Notes: a model not told the origin generated them from the sequence alone. DNA of 64,000 nucleotides from Metallyticus violacea (GCA_030762175.1 CM060831.1:34828001-34892000); one strand, 5' to 3'. Shown: positions 12,040 to 25,494, counted from the first letter of the stretch. Numbers and translations: made by a program.

Positions 12040-13373
12040 TACGAGGTCTCTTCAAAAAGTATCGCGAATTTTGAATTTCCGCGGGCTATGTAAATTCGAT
12101 TTTCGATTGTTTTGTGGCGTTATGTTAGTACTCATGTCCCTCACTTATGTTGACAAGCTCTGCCATTTTGAATGTTCAGTTAATTGTTGACAGCTATTTT
12201 GCTTGGACGTGTTTTGGCTCGTCTTCGATTTTTGCCTATTCCAAAAAATGGAAAAAAGAATCTGTAAAAATTTTGTGTGAAAAACAAAATTAAGTGCGCC
12301 GATGCATTCCAAATGTTGACTGTGGCATATGGTGAAGCTACCTTGGACCAAAGCAACGTTTATCGGTGGTACAAAATGTTCTCAGAGGGTCGAGAAGATG
12401 TGAACGACGAAGAGCGTCCCGAACGCCCGAGTTCGTCAACAGACGAAAACATTGAAGAAGTGAAGAAAATAGTATTGGCCAATCGTCGAATCACCGTTAG
12501 AGAAGTTGCTGAGGACCTAAACATGTCGATTGTCTCGTGCCATTCCATTTTTACCAATGATTTGGGCATGAGACCAGACGCCGCAAAATTCGTACCAAAA
12601 TTGCTCAATTTTGACCAAAAACACCATAGCATTAACGTTGCTAAGGAGCTGTTGAACTCTGTCCGCGACAACCCAAATTTGCTCCAGAGGGTCATAACTG
12701 GTGACGAATCATGGGTTTATGGTTATCACGTGGAAACTAAAGCTCAATCATCCCAATGGATGCTGCCACACGAACCAAGACCGAAAAAAGCGCGCCAAGT
12801 TCGGTCGATATGAAGGTTTTGCTTACAGTTTTCTTCGATTGCAGAGGCGTCATGCATCATGAGTTCTTGCCACAGGGTAGAACGGTCAATAAGGAATATT
12901 ACCTGCAAGTTATGCGCAATTTTCGCGAAGAAATCCGCCAGAAACGCCTGGATTTGTGGAAGAACAAAAATTGGCTTTTGCACCATGATAATGCCCCTGC
13001 TCACACATCGTTGCTTGTGCGCGAATTTTGGGGCAAAAACAACAAACTTATAGTGTGACAGCCATTGTACTTCGCAGACCTGGCCCCCTGTGACCTTTTT
13101 GATTCCCAAAATTGAAGAGGCCCCATGAAAGGACGACGCTACGCCACGATTGAGGAGATAAAGACGGCATCGAAGGAGGAGCTGAACAAGATCACAAAAA
13201 AAAAAAAAAAAAAAAGAGTTTTAAAGTGCTTCGAGGATTGCAAAAAACGTTGGCACAAGTGTATAATATCTGGTGGGGATTACTTTGAAGGGGACAAAAT
13301 AGATATTCATGAATAAATAAATACTTTTTGAAAAAAACACAAAATTCGCGATACTTTTTGAACAGACCTCGCA
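12040..13373 (+). mobile_element. Complete mariner element, 1334 bp, with TIRs and TA target site
   Basis: Terminal inverted repeats are visible by eye: the left end reads acgaggtctcttcaaaaagt and the right end, reverse complemented, gcgaggtctgttcaaaaagt. The match continues through atcgcgaatttt. The element is flanked by TA on both sides (12038-12039 and 13374-13375), the mariner target duplication. It encloses a transposase gene that spans nearly the whole length. The length and structure are those of an autonomous mariner. It is inserted antisense to the host gene. Confidence 0.95.
12248..13315 (+). pseudogene. Mariner (Mos1-like) transposase, nearly complete, frameshifted
   Basis: The frame opens with MEKRICKNFV at 12248, shifts at about 12277, and continues with KCADAFQMLTVAYGEATLDQ, the N-terminal HTH_48 region. 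It then shows GREDVNDEERPERPSSSTDE, a second helix-turn-helix (ITVREVAEDLNMS), and TGDESWVYGYHVETKAQSSQ with catalytic Asp 1. After a second shift near 12800 come LLTVFFDCRGVMHHEFLPQG, the box HHDNAPAHTSLLV (Asp 2) and LAPCDLF (Asp 3, D34D spacing in the family). The end is CIISGGDYFEGDKID. All three catalytic Asp codons survive. The damage is two or three frameshifts, one in-frame stop after about 13056, and an A-run at 13196-13214. It is the youngest-looking transposase in the window but is not functional. Confidence 0.93.
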
Positions 13374-13375
13374 TA

Positions 13376-14557
13376 ACAGGTTTGTTCACACAGATAGGTA
13401 TTATGCAGCAATGACTCACACGCAATCAGCACACAAAGTATGAGAGGTGCTGGAAGTCTGAAACATTCTCAATGACAGATTGCGTGCTCTCTGCCAGACC
13501 AACAATGATGCAATAGCAGAAATAGACATTTATTTTGAAGCAGTTTAGATAACTAACAGGCTTGGATTTATGTGCAATAATTAAGTATAACAATATATAT
13601 AATGTAATACATAATTGCAGAACCGCAGAACTTAGTAAATAAAAATCATTAATCTCAAAACAACAGCAATATGCCTTAAATTCATAATTTATTCCCTTGA
13701 TATAGTTTCTTTTAAGATAAATTTATGTTTATGTTTCAAATTTTCTAACTGAGTAATGTGTTTTTCTTCTGAAATGTATAAACTTTATGTCAGTTTTAAT
13801 GAATTAAATATTTTAATCTTGCTCAAAATATTTTTTCAGTGTGATCGCTCTAAACTTACAATCAAAATCCTATAAAATGTAAATACAGTTTTTTAATGTT
13901 CACCCATATTTTAAGTACATCTACCTTTTTCACTACGATTTGGATTTTTAATGTGAACAGGAAATGAAGGATAAAAATTTTCGGTACCTTGTATTATTTT
14001 GTAATCAGCATAACATTGTCTAATAATGCTTTTGGATATGCAATTTTATTTTCTCAGCAAGACTTTCGAACCACCTTATGTTTTCAATTTCTGCATAGCA
14101 ATAAAAATTGTTCCTTCCGTTTTTATTTTTTTGCCTCCCCCGTTTTGGTAATGATTACTTACTGTAGTGACGCCACACTAAAGGTTGAATGAACGAGAAG
14201 CAGGAACGCCAAGGAAGGGTTCAGTTAACTTACGACGTCACCACTCATTCAACCCTCTCTCTTAAAGGAGCGAGCCTCTATTTCTCAATTGAGGCATTCA
14301 TGGGCATTGCCACTATAGGGCATTAAACAGCGAACTTCTAGTTAGAAAAGACAGCTGTGCCTTCCTGGACAATAGTCTAAAGAGCATGGTTCACTCCCTA
14401 TACACCGTTCATTCTTAGAATGGGCCCCAATGTAAACATTAGCCACGTTCTATGGCATTCTACTCAATGCACTATTTCCAACATACGCATAAAAATGTAA
14501 TTATACATATAAAATTTAATCTTTTATATTCATAAAATCCTGGCCTATTAACAGACA
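13376..14557. other. Intronic sequence, nothing recognised
   Basis: AT-rich flank of the mariner. No motif or repeat partner was seen apart from A/T-rich low complexity. Confidence 0.5.
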
Positions 14558-14845
14558 TTAATTATATCTATCTGAATAAAAACATAACTGTTTAATTAAA
14601 TTAAAAAGCACGTTTGACAAAAGTTCCGTTTCAAAGTTATTAAGAGACATTAATTATATTAATTATATCTATCTGAATAAAAACATAATTGTTTAATTAA
14701 AGTAAAAAGCACGTTTGACAAAAGTTCTGTTTCAAAGTTATTAAGAGATATTAATTATATTAATTATATCTATCTGAATAAAAACATAATTGTTCAATTA
14801 AATTAAAAAGCACGTGTGGCATAATTTCTGTTTCGAAGTTATTAA
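14558..14845 (+). repeat. Tandem repeat, three copies of a 101-bp unit
   Basis: The landmark ttaattatatctatctg recurs at 14558, 14659 and 14760, exactly 101 bases apart. Each unit contains aaaaagcacgt and gtttcaaagttatt with few differences; the last unit is the most diverged and truncated. The internal ttaattatattaattatat overlap at unit borders suggests slippage on a short AT repeat. Confidence 0.92.
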
Positions 14846-16620
14846 ACATAAAAGATAATCAAAGATAAATAAACATAATTAATTAAATGTTCATTGCAAT
14901 GAAAGTTAAGTATTTTTAAGTACGAGTATGTCAGCTGAAGCTGTAGCGGAATGATCGCAGCGAAATTTCAATAAATACACCAGCCGCATCTTTGTATCTT
15001 TACTGCTCCGGAACATAAAAAATATACCTGAGCGGACATTCATTATCTAAGAGCCTCTTTAATCGTTTATTCTCTTAGTTTGTCTGGCTTGAGAGAGCCT
15101 CAAGCAGCACTTCAAATGTGAGATGTCAAGGCTTTCTCTCTCTCCCATACAAAGCAACACAAGGGGTTTTAATCCGAGTTGTACGGCGGTCATATAACAC
15201 TACGATACCATACTATAAACAAAAGTATAAACCTTAGAAATAGAGGTTATTGACCTCATGGTGCTATCCGCCTACATTTTTTCACCACCTGGAAAAGGTT
15301 TAACTTACAGAAAAGCAAGTTAAAACATAGTGTGATAGGTTCTCTACGTGGGTCTTTGGATCTTCTTTGCCACCACCTCTTCAGTATCCAATAGCAATGA
15401 ATCCTTATAGAACAGTTTCAATAAGTTCCCCATTTGCTTTCTGTTTTCTTTGCTTACACCTGTTCCTCGTTTTTTTGTTTACTAATCTTATGCATATATG
15501 TTGCGGGTAACTGTCTTTGTTTCGCCAATAAATACATATATAAAAGTTGGAAAATTGCTGAATTTCGCTGATACCTTCCCTTAAACAAATGCTAACAGTA
15601 TACAGTGTGCCCGGTAGAATCACACTACCAATAAGAAATGTGAATATCTCTGCACTCAGGATTTTCATCGTATCTAGAATAAAAACTCTCCAAGTTTTGT
15701 AGTGCTCAGCGTGTGGTATGACAATGCATAGAGTTTTGTGAAAGGGCATAATCAACGGTTAGAAAAATTTCTGTGTTAGAAGGGAAGTGGCAAAGTTAGA
15801 GAAACTCACCAAATTTCAGATGATCACATGTGCCCGATCACAGAGTTGCAAGTCAAAGCACACATGCATTAACTTTAGGGCTATCACGATCGTATTCCAT
15901 TAAGGCATGTGGATTTTCTTTTCTCCAGTGTTGCCTGTGCACTTTAACAGACATGTGAAAGTGGCTCCAACTGAGAATGACATGATTGAGGGATCCATGT
16001 GAGATAACATTGAACTAGCGAACTGTTTCTGTACATGGATTTTGTATGCCCTAGGTCACAATCTTTTATGGACAATATCTCACTTTGGAATACCCAGATC
16101 TGAACTAGACCGTCAAACTGATTTCTGTGACTGTTCTGAAATGCTTGTATGTTCAACTTTAAGCTGCATACACTGTTTTTTTTCTTCGTCTTTCTTTTTT
16201 TTCCTGTCCTTCTTTCTTAACACAGCCAGTTTCTAACAGCTAAGTATGCCATTTCGCTCTGGAGCATTGGCACCATATTCCTGCTTGAATCTTTTTTGCA
16301 CTGCAATTGGGAACTTTCAATTCCGCTAGCCATAGCATTTACTTTCTTCTGAACTGTGAATTCCGTTATGTTAACTCTTATGTGTTGTCATAGCATTCGC
16401 AGGCGCACTAAAGTCTTAATTTTCATTGTCACAAAACTTGAAGAATGAGATGAAAATCACATTCTTAACTGAACTTGTGAGGAGATAGATGTTTACATGT
16501 ATAATTGAGAGTGATTCTGCCGATCACACTATATTTTTAGATCTACTGTGAAATGTGTTTTTGATAAGTGTTTCCTTATTGGATAATGGTTAAATAATAT
16601 TAATTGTATCTAAAAACTGA
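14846..16620. other. Intronic sequence, nothing recognised
   Basis: It includes one minus-strand open frame of 116 codons (15755-15405) with no family signature and ordinary AT-rich composition. I regard it as chance. Confidence 0.45.
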
Positions 16621-16621
16621 C

Positions 16622-16885
16622 ACACGCGATCGATGTCGTTAAGGCGCAGACTCTTGAGCGGGAAGTCTGGGGTTCTATTCCCGTCAGGACTATCGTTCAT
16701 GAACGAGCTTTTTTCCAAGTTTTCTTCAGTCCTCATAAGAGACAAATTCCGGAGAGATACGCTAAATTTAGACCTGGAACGCTTTCGTCCTTATAAAAAA
16801 ATAAGATCCTTTCCCAATTAGCATTTCATCTCATGCATCATCAGTGGCCAAAGCCTGTGAGTAGTAAAACAAGCATGCACACTGT
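16622..16885 (+). mobile_element. SINE family A copy (tRNA-headed)
   Basis: The head reads cgatgtcgttaaggcgcaga with Box A, then a Box B-like ggggttctattccc. The body shows the family landmarks 'tttcttcagtcctcataa', 'gacctggaacgcttt' and 'atttcatctcatg'. The tail after 'gtgagtagtaaaac' is diverged. It is an old, complete copy. Confidence 0.85.
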
Positions 16886-18171
16886 TAAAATTTTCTCGAA
16901 AAGTTCGTACACTTATCGAAATCTTTTAAAAAGAAGTCTTAATTCCAAAAATAACCTTTTGATTCAGGCTTTATTCTAGGAATATATTTAAAACAAATAG
17001 ATATTGCTCAAGATCTCAGAAAAGTCTCACTCTTCTAAGACCATTTTTAGGATGTTATATAAAATATGATTATTAATTACACCCAGGTTTTGTTTTCTAG
17101 GCCACAAAGTTCGTATTTTTATTTTTATATTACCAGCAACTCTAAAAATATGTAGGAGAGAAGTGAGAATCCGTTCAAAACATGTTTGTCGCACAAAAAT
17201 CGATTTATTGAAGTGTAGAAAGTTTAATAAAGTTGGTTTAATGCTTGACGCTGCTGTCACAAACAGGTTCATTTAAAATAGCATAATTCATTTTATGAGC
17301 TCACGAATTGTAGGCAGGAGGTGGGAAAAAAACACGCATTCATATGAGGCTCTTGTGCGGGAAAGCAATACATCAGACTGCCAGCGCCTTTTGGACATTG
17401 TCGAGGTCGCTGCTATGGTTAGCACCACGAAAATTAATTAATGTGTTGTGAAAATACGTTCTGTTCCCAGCAGAAGGTCTGAAAAGCTGAATAGATAGTG
17501 CGAAGGCTTTTATACATCAAGTTGGAGAGATGTGCTATGGGGCTGACAGGTTAGATATTGCATTCACCTGACCAAAGAGGGGAAGAAGGGTCACTGACCT
17601 TCAGTAGAGTAATTATAAGTGGAATAAAGAACAGTTCTAAAAACGTTGTGGGAATCTGTTAAAACTGATCTCCTTTATACAACTTTACCTATTTGTTGTT
17701 TCAAAAATTATAATCTGAAAGGCAACTATTAATAAAATAATTTCTTAAAACGGATCCTTGATGTGAATTGCAAATATAATGTTCTGAAATTAGTTTTGAA
17801 ACAAAACTTAGTAGCCTCAGCGCACCTGTTTTTTTTTTTTTTTTTTTTTTGCTCAAGAGCTAATGCCGCATATGAGTACGTGCATTTTCCTTTTAATTAT
17901 GACGCGCATATGGACATCAGCTGACTGAATGCAATACCAAAATGAAAACCATTCTTTAGCGCTACAATTCTGGTAGCGGTCAAAGGGGGCACAAATAATA
18001 CAGTTGATTTTATTAAAATACGATTAAGATATATTGGCTTTGTTTTTATTGTTACTCTCTCTCTCTCTCTCTCATCTCTGATGTGCGTGTTTCATAAAAT
18101 TGCAACACTTTTTAAATAATTTTTTTTGTTTAACTTTGTTAAAAACGTGCGCAGAATTTTTTATTTTATTA

Positions 18172-18218
<47 letters not shown>

Positions 18219-18580
18219 TTTATTGTGCATTTTTAAATAACATTTCTACAGCAACGGCAGTTTAAAATTTCCACAACTTAGACCTGCCGACCAGTAGAGC
18301 TGCCCCCTCCAATTGCTGAAATCATCCAGGATTTCTTCCAGTCAGTTGCGAGCAGGATTTCGAAGAGTCACGCAGTTGTCTTGAGCAGTCGAAAGTGAGT
18401 TATTAACTGTGTCGATTTCAAGGCATAAAGGTATTAAAAATTGTGTGGCAGAACAAGGTTTAGACCAGAAAATTTCCCGTTCCAACACGATAAACTATAT
18501 TAATGTTAGTACAGAAGTTTAATGAAATAGCGGAAAAAATCGAAGACTGCTAATCAATTCATTACAGAATATCGCCTTAT
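16886..18580. other. Intronic sequence with simple repeats
   Basis: It contains a T-run at 17829-17850, a CT repeat at 18055-18072 and an ATT microsatellite at 18170-18216. No gene-like frame was recognised. Confidence 0.55.
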
Positions 18581-18589
18581 ATATGGTTC

Positions 18590-18860
18590 CAGAATTATTG
18601 ACTCTGATTTATGGCCTCCTCATCCCGGGGATTACGGTTTGTGATTTTTACCTTTGGAGGTAGTGAAAAATAGAGAATATTCAACTAACCCTCACACACT
18701 GGAGAACCTACAACAAACATTCGAAAGGAGATAGATATTTAGTGATGCGGAACTGATGGGTGTTTTTCCAAGAACAGGTGGAATGTATGCCAGGGAAAAT
18801 GGACAACAATTCCAGCACGTACTGCAAAGAGAGCGACTACCACATTTTGTTATTTAATAT
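18590..18860 (+). pseudogene. IS630/Tc1-type transposase C-terminal fragment
   Basis: The plus strand reads DSDLWPPHPGDYG, then in a shifted frame VCDFYLWR, then in the first frame NREYSTNPHTLENLQQTFER. ENGQQFQHVLQRERLP is at the end. This is the 'WPPRSPDLTxCDFYLWGxLKxxVY...NPHTLEEL' block with the third catalytic Asp, and the 'GxQFQHLL' C-terminus, of a family widespread in insects. Upstream domains were not found, so it is a 5'-deleted fossil with a frameshift and stops. Confidence 0.8.
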
Positions 18861-21530
18861 GTTGTATCCAAGTTTTAAAATACGAAGCGCTTGAGCACCG
18901 CGAATTTACTTAAGAAATATCGACGGAAATGCGGAGTCAAACCGCCGACCGGTTAAACTATGTATCGGGACTTTTAAACTGCTCTCACTGTAGAGTGTAA
19001 TGCTACCTATTTCTTCATATGAGTAAACTTCCCATTCCACTAAATAATTGCACAGAAGGGTAACAGGATGGCTTAATACTTTAGGTAAGGGCACTGGGAG
19101 GTTTGTAATTCCAAAACAACGAGTCATCTTATCTAAATCATTGCGCATTTATGTTCTACTCCAAGCAGAAATTAGCATTTTAAATTGGGCATTCTTATTT
19201 TGAAATAAGATGATTCGGTGAGGTAAAATGATGACTATGGTTGCTTCACAACGATGACTGACATCGGCACTTGGATTCGGGCTGGAGAATAGCTATCTGG
19301 TGAAGAATAGCAGCTGATAAGCTTTGCAATTATTTTGTAAAATTCGTTTACAGCATCTATCACAAATCCCTTTCAGATTTGCGTTTATTTGTTATAATTC
19401 GATTTGAGAAAAAACACTGCTAAAACGGCAATACACATGTTAACAGACTGGAGATTACGTCACACAGTAATCATAAAAGGGCAGGAGGGTTTTACGTAAT
19501 AACATTAGGCTATTCAATGTCTGAAGAAGTGTTTATTGATAAAAAATTATTCACAAAAGAAAGCTATTATTATTGCTAATACTTGGATACTTTATATTAA
19601 CAACTGGAGATGAGGTAGAGGTATTCTAGGATATTGTAGTTTGAATTCGGAAATACGATGTGGTGCCTTAAGGAATCATTTTTTAATATTAGCTATAAAC
19701 TTGTCGACGTCAGGAAATTGTGCCCTCCTTAGCAATCCTATGGCATGCATGTGCATGACACGTTATGTATCATATTAAGATACTGTTCCTTAAGACTTCA
19801 CCATATAACAAACAGTAATACATGTATAATTCACACAAGATGGCCAAAGCATATTTGTACCTTGTTAAAACCTCGGATACTGAAGAGCAATTAATATTAT
19901 ATAATAATTCGAATGTTAGAAAATGAGGGCTTACCGCCCTCTGCTGCATATCTTCCCTACAATCAATGTTGAGTATGCCTCTTTCCTCCCGGGGGAAGGG
20001 GCTAATCAACCTTTACTGGGGAGGGATGCCATAGGCTTCAAATGTCGGTAATACTAAAAAATAATACCGTTATTAATATTTTATTATCTATGATATGTCT
20101 TTAAAATTGGTGCAATTAGGTATAATTGTCTTTAAGAATGAAAGTATGAGAATCAATAAAGTAATATAGCATGCAACAACTAAACGACCAGTCCTTTTTA
20201 CAGCATATCTTGGATGACATCATCAATGAACTTTTTTGTGGGTTCCTCGTCTCTTTCAGTTGGCAAGCTTGAAGCCTATCCTAGCCTATCCCAATTCTTA
20301 ATTTGTCATCACCCTATTCATGGCGCTGAATACACCAGCAGTGCAAACGAGAATAAACCATACATAATCAGGGAGTCTCATAGACGATATCGGCCTTTAA
20401 GATAAAAAGAAGCAACGTCAGAAGACGAAAGAAAGCATGTGATTATTAGAGCAAAGAACTCAAGTCTGCAATAACAGTGTCAACATTTAATAGTCCTAAC
20501 ATCAAGCACATGGTTGCAATTATTTACAGTAACTTTCACTAAAGACTTATAATGTTTTAAAACTTTCAAAACAAGTTCTTGGCTATATCGCTTGCTCCAT
20601 TTCGTTAATTATATTTCACAAATTTATTCGCATTTCTCATAGTTAATTTTTCAGTCTTCCGCGAAGAACACACTTTTAACTTCTGCTGCGTACACTTCTA
20701 GTTTTTAATTTTATTTAGTCTTTCGTTTTCCGTGTGGTAAATTGCATTACTGACTTTTAGAATTTTTTCTTAAATTAGTTATAATTTAATTTGCTGTATG
20801 ATGCAACACTAGTTGTCCAATATAAAGAAAAACTTTAGGGAGAGGAAATTCTCTCTCCAAACTAGGATTTATTCAATTAAGGAAATTCACACCGCTATCC
20901 TCAAATATCCCATAAACAGTCTTCAGTCTATTGGTAAAGGCCTTAAAGTTTGTTTTAGGGAACATACACAAAATAAATAAATGAAAACTCTAGTTTGACG
21001 ATAATTTAAATATCTGTTTGTTCAAAATGTAATACTATAAAATCATTTTCTATCAATTTAACTTAATGTTAATAAATTCCTCGATTTTGATTTCCGCAAG
21101 TAGCTATGTCTTACTAAATGCTTCTGAACTATCAAAATCTATCCGGCCTATAACTAGTTTATTTTTGGATTAATAATTTACACTAATAGAGAAACTAAAT
21201 TATGTTGACTAGTTCATGAATCAGTGACTAATTTTGTATATGAATATCAGAAATTCCAACCAATTACAATTGCCTATCGCAACACTTACATCTTGTTACT
21301 GATTTTATCATACTTTTGCAATTTGCAATTGTTTTCATGCAAATTCTTTAGAAGAGCGCAATAAAATTTGTTTACAGTTTCTTTGACCTAAACATTGAAA
21401 AAACTCCACTTATACATAAATATAATGCATTGTAAATCATAGTTTGTGTATTTTAATTAATAATGTAGATTTATGTATACATATGTGTATAATTTTAATA
21501 TATTAAATTGTATTTTGTGAAAAGAGAAAG
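18861..21530. other. Intronic sequence, nothing recognised
   Basis: AT-rich with no repeat partner or coding signature seen. Minus-strand frames at 18906-19148 and 19770-20009 are short and unremarkable. Confidence 0.45.
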
Positions 21531-21729
21531 TTCTCTGGTATAACTGTCTGCGGTATCCCGCCAGAAACGGGAAAGAACCAAGGAAGTTATAAACCGCTAT
21601 ACAAAGGGAAGGGACAATTCTTAAACAAACTCCGTTGGGAGGGTTAATAAAGTCCAGGCTTTCGAATACAAAAGGGTAATGAACTCGCCAGCCGGTTATA
21701 CAATTTTATACCAACCAATGTAAATAAAT

Positions 21730-22300
21730 GTTTTAAGCTTTCAAATAGTTGCAGGTGCAGTTGCATGCGTTGGCACGTGAATTTGAACCAGCCAATAGTA
21801 GATGTATATTTTGAATTTTTAAAACAAGGCGCAAAACTAGCACGTGCTTGAGTGATCCCTGTGGGTCAATGTCTATTTAATTTGAAATGAATACATAAGG
21901 AGGCGTTTGCTCCACTGAGGTATCAGTTGGCAGTTGGTCAGTCGGATAGCTCAGTTCATGCAAATAACAGAATGACTCATCAGAAGGTCAGTTCACATAG
22001 GCAGTTTACATCAGTTCTCACGATCAGAGCAGTTCAGTTCAGATAGGTAATTAGATTCAAGTTGTCTGCCTGATTTCGCGGCAGTTAAATGTATATTAAA
22101 CTATATGTAAACTAAGTTTTAACGTGCGTAGAACACCAGAGGACGCGAAATATCTTGTGAATTATTATAACATTTATATTATGTTGCATAGTGAAATTAT
22201 GTCATAGCTGATATTCTACCCAGTCCTGTTGAGCAAGAGTCACAAAATAGTAGAACAAAAACAGCATCGACATTGGTGTGCACTAAAAACCAATAATCAG
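21730..22300 (+). repeat. LTR-like segment with TATA region (copy 1)
   Basis: It shares ordered landmarks with 56500-57110: 'gaatttgaaccagccaat', then 'acataaggaggcg...gctgaggta/gaggc', then runs of 'cagttc' words, then 'cctgttgagc'. The order (CCAAT-like word, TATA-like box, start region, A-rich tail) is that of an LTR promoter. No gag-pol remains are present beside it, so a solo LTR is likely. Ends were not determined. Confidence 0.5.
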
Positions 22301-22309
22301 CATGGCGGA

Positions 22310-24940
22310 CAATAGAACACATCTGGCGCAATGTTAGAAATGCATAGGTTATTTTGCTTCAGTTGTCTTCAATTTATTTCCAAAGAGTTTAAATGAAAAA
22401 AATAAAACAGTATATTTGTAAAAAAAAAAAATATTAATTTTCACCTCCATCTGTTCGACTGTTCGCGGAAAATAAACTACAAGACTGGACATTCATTACT
22501 GTAAAGCATTTTATGGATATATGATTTATTTTTTATAATTTTAATCGTTAAATAGTCACAATAAACACAACTTGAGTTACAGAGTCTCTAAAGATAAATT
22601 CTGGAGATCTTACAGATAAGATATCGACAAAATGTTGAATATTTTGTTTACCCAATGAAACTAAACTTATCTTCGATTAACTGCAGCATCGGCAATGCTA
22701 TAAGCTGGTTACTGCGATTGACAGTCGAGAAGCTCACGAGCTATGTAAATAATAGTGGTCTGCTCTTATGATGAAATCACAAAAGGAAGCCGGTGTATTG
22801 GAAGCCTATTGTATCGTAAATGTCACAGAAAGAAATATTGATCTCTCATTCAGAAAATAAATCGTGTGGGACTGACAACGTTTGTAAAGTAATTCGGCTG
22901 AATTCGGCATATCTATAATTGATATCGAAGGGACATATAGAATGGCTACACGATACAAACATTATAGTTTATGCTTTCGTTTTTCTGTTAGTTATAAACC
23001 CGTATTCCTTTTCATAAAAACTGTTTCTTAGTTTTCAATAGGGGTATAATGTGCTGGAAATTGGGTCAAGGATAATTTGTTTATGAATAATCGGAGTTCA
23101 TTATAAGTATTAGATATTTAAAATATCGTTATTTTTATTTTATAGCAATATTTGCTCACTCCAGTTATGCAGTTGTGTTTACTGAGTCTTTTATGCTAGA
23201 GAGAACATTAAAATTCGTCAGAAACACATGGGTTTTGTGTTATATGCTGCAGTTCATCGATTCCTTTAACTACTCAAGATAAAAAGCCAGGGGTCCTAAA
23301 TTACCCCGCAGACCTACTTTAAAACCTCAATAAAGGACCTCAAGTAGATAACTTGTCTCAAGTACGCGTCCACACAAGTTGCGAATACACACAATAAAAG
23401 GCGGTGTTGTTTAAGAGCTTGTTTCAAATTGGTACGGAAACACCGCTTTGTAAGGTTGCCTGGCAACAAACGTTGCAATAATAGAAGTGTTTTTCCTTTA
23501 CTGGACATGATCGTGAATTATTTCCCTCGGACAAGACAATAAGACACTGTGTAACAAGACGGATTGTTTGGGAACAAAGCACTGTAGGGTACTCGAGAAT
23601 TTCCTCCCCTGTTTTGTTTCTATATATAGCTAACAAGATTTGATTCAATTCTAAACTATATCAAGAGGGGAGGGTGCTGCTTTCGCAAGTGCACGGTTGT
23701 TTCAATATAAGCCTCTTCAGTAGAACTTAGGGAACTATACATATATTCGTAACTTCCTACTCCAAATGAAATAATATTTTGTTTTGTTACTGCCTCGAAA
23801 TTTCATTTGTTCTAGGAATGCAGAGCTAAATCAAGTTATTCCTGAAACGAAAAGAAGACTTTCTAAGAAAAGGCAGGAGATGGCACAAGCAAAGTGGAGA
23901 AACTGAAGTAGCGGTAAGTTGATATTGTGTTGTGTGTGTCCTTTTTAGAAACAAATACTGCTAGATACTAAAATATTCATTGTTTTTAAAGTTTAAAAAA
24001 TATATACGTTCACAATGCTAAAAAGGTACCAAAAAGTTAGTCAAAGAAATATTGCAGAACGAAGAAAAGTTTCTTCTTACTTTAGGTATGCATGGGGTTA
24101 TTCAACTCACTTCAAACTTTGAATTGTCTTAAATACTACACTACTGATAACAGGGAAAAATAAATACAAAAATCTCTGTGTTGGACATGATGTGGCGATA
24201 TGAAATAATTAACACTGCGAATTCACGAAATGTGTCGCGAACAAATTAAAATTTAAAGAACACTCCCGCACTTACTCAGTTCTATTGCTTTGATATTGCG
24301 ATATTGGGGAGTGTACTCAAATATTAATCTTCACCAAACCTTCATATCTCTATCTCAAACAATTAGAAAAACAAAAGAAAATAATTAGGAGCTAAATACC
24401 GTTATAAGTTATTTCATAATATGTTAAATTATCAATACCTGCTTTATAAATCCTAACTGATAATTGGCTAAAGGAGCTGAGGCACGGCCGTTCGTCTCTA
24501 CGCCTCGAAGGAGCAGGAAGAAGGAAACTTAAACATGCAAAAGCATAGCGTCATGTCTCTAGACGTTTCCCTCCATTCATAGGTTTCTTAAAACTAATTT
24601 TAATGGCTCCTCCCAGTATATGTGATACACAATACTACTAACCGAGACTTTAGTAGCGTGTGTGTTGTAGCATTGTAAGCACATACACTACTAAAATCTA
24701 AGTGCCACAATACAACTGAGTTTTTATTTAAAACATAACATTAAGTGCTGGGGAATATCTTCCATCTTATACACTTTGACTGTAGCTTTGATATCTTTGC
24801 TTACAAGCGGCGTGTTTGTTGTATTGCTTATACTATTAATATGTTTAATATTTCCGATACCCGACATTTTGTGAGGAGAGCGGTGGGTGTGACCATGAAA
24901 CGCTGCCTGAGGACGGGATGAATACTGTCCCCATCATGAG
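22310..24940. other. Intronic sequence, nothing recognised apart from one motif
   Basis: AT-rich. A palindromic gttgcctggcaac at 23455-23467 fits the RFX X-box consensus (see findings). No gene was seen. Confidence 0.45.
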
Positions 24941-24945
24941 TGAAA

Positions 24946-25213
24946 CTGCCACGGATGGCCGGGTCGTGAGCGGGATGTCTGGGGCTGGAATCCCACCAGG
25001 ACCGTCCTCCCTGATTAAGTTTTTCCAGGTTTTCCTCAATCCTCATAAATGTTAAATACCGGGGAGGTACTTTAACTTAGGCCTGGCACGCTTCCTTTCT
25101 TAAAAAACAAATCCTTTAGCGGTTTATCATTTCATCTCAAGTATCATCTGTGTCCGCCGCCTGTGATGCCTCAGTAATTAAAACGGACGTTAAACACTAT
25201 TTAAATAAATCAT
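24946..25213 (+). mobile_element. SINE family A copy with shortened head
   Basis: The head begins gccacggatggccgggtcgtg and lacks about 20 bases of the tRNA part (the 'gatcgttaaggtgcggact' segment). The body has 'caccaggaccgtcctccctg', 'ttaggcctggcacgcttcc' and 'tttcatctcaagtatcatc'. The tail is 'aaaacggacgttaaacactat' type followed by A-rich sequence. Confidence 0.9.
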
Positions 25214-25494
25214 GATTGAAGCAGGCCTCAACTGACAAAACTGAAGAAGCAATATCTTGGCCAGCAACACATCCTCTCTTGAAAACGATCTGAGCCTTGG
25301 TCAGAAGCAATTTAACAAAGGAATCCAGACTTCATCATAAGCTAGTTTGAAAACGCTAATCGAAGGAGTGTGTCACACAACGCTTTGGCCCAGGATAGGA
25401 AATGTCGATCCGGTACGTCCGTCATATGTGGAAGAGAGGAAGCATAGTCCTGGTGACCATATCAAAACACAATACGGGACACTGTCGTAAATAG

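Noticed and set aside
15405..15755. 116-codon minus-strand open frame in host orientation
   Set aside because: Checked as an alternative TMTC1 exon: no TPR pattern, and flanking exons already join in phase without it.
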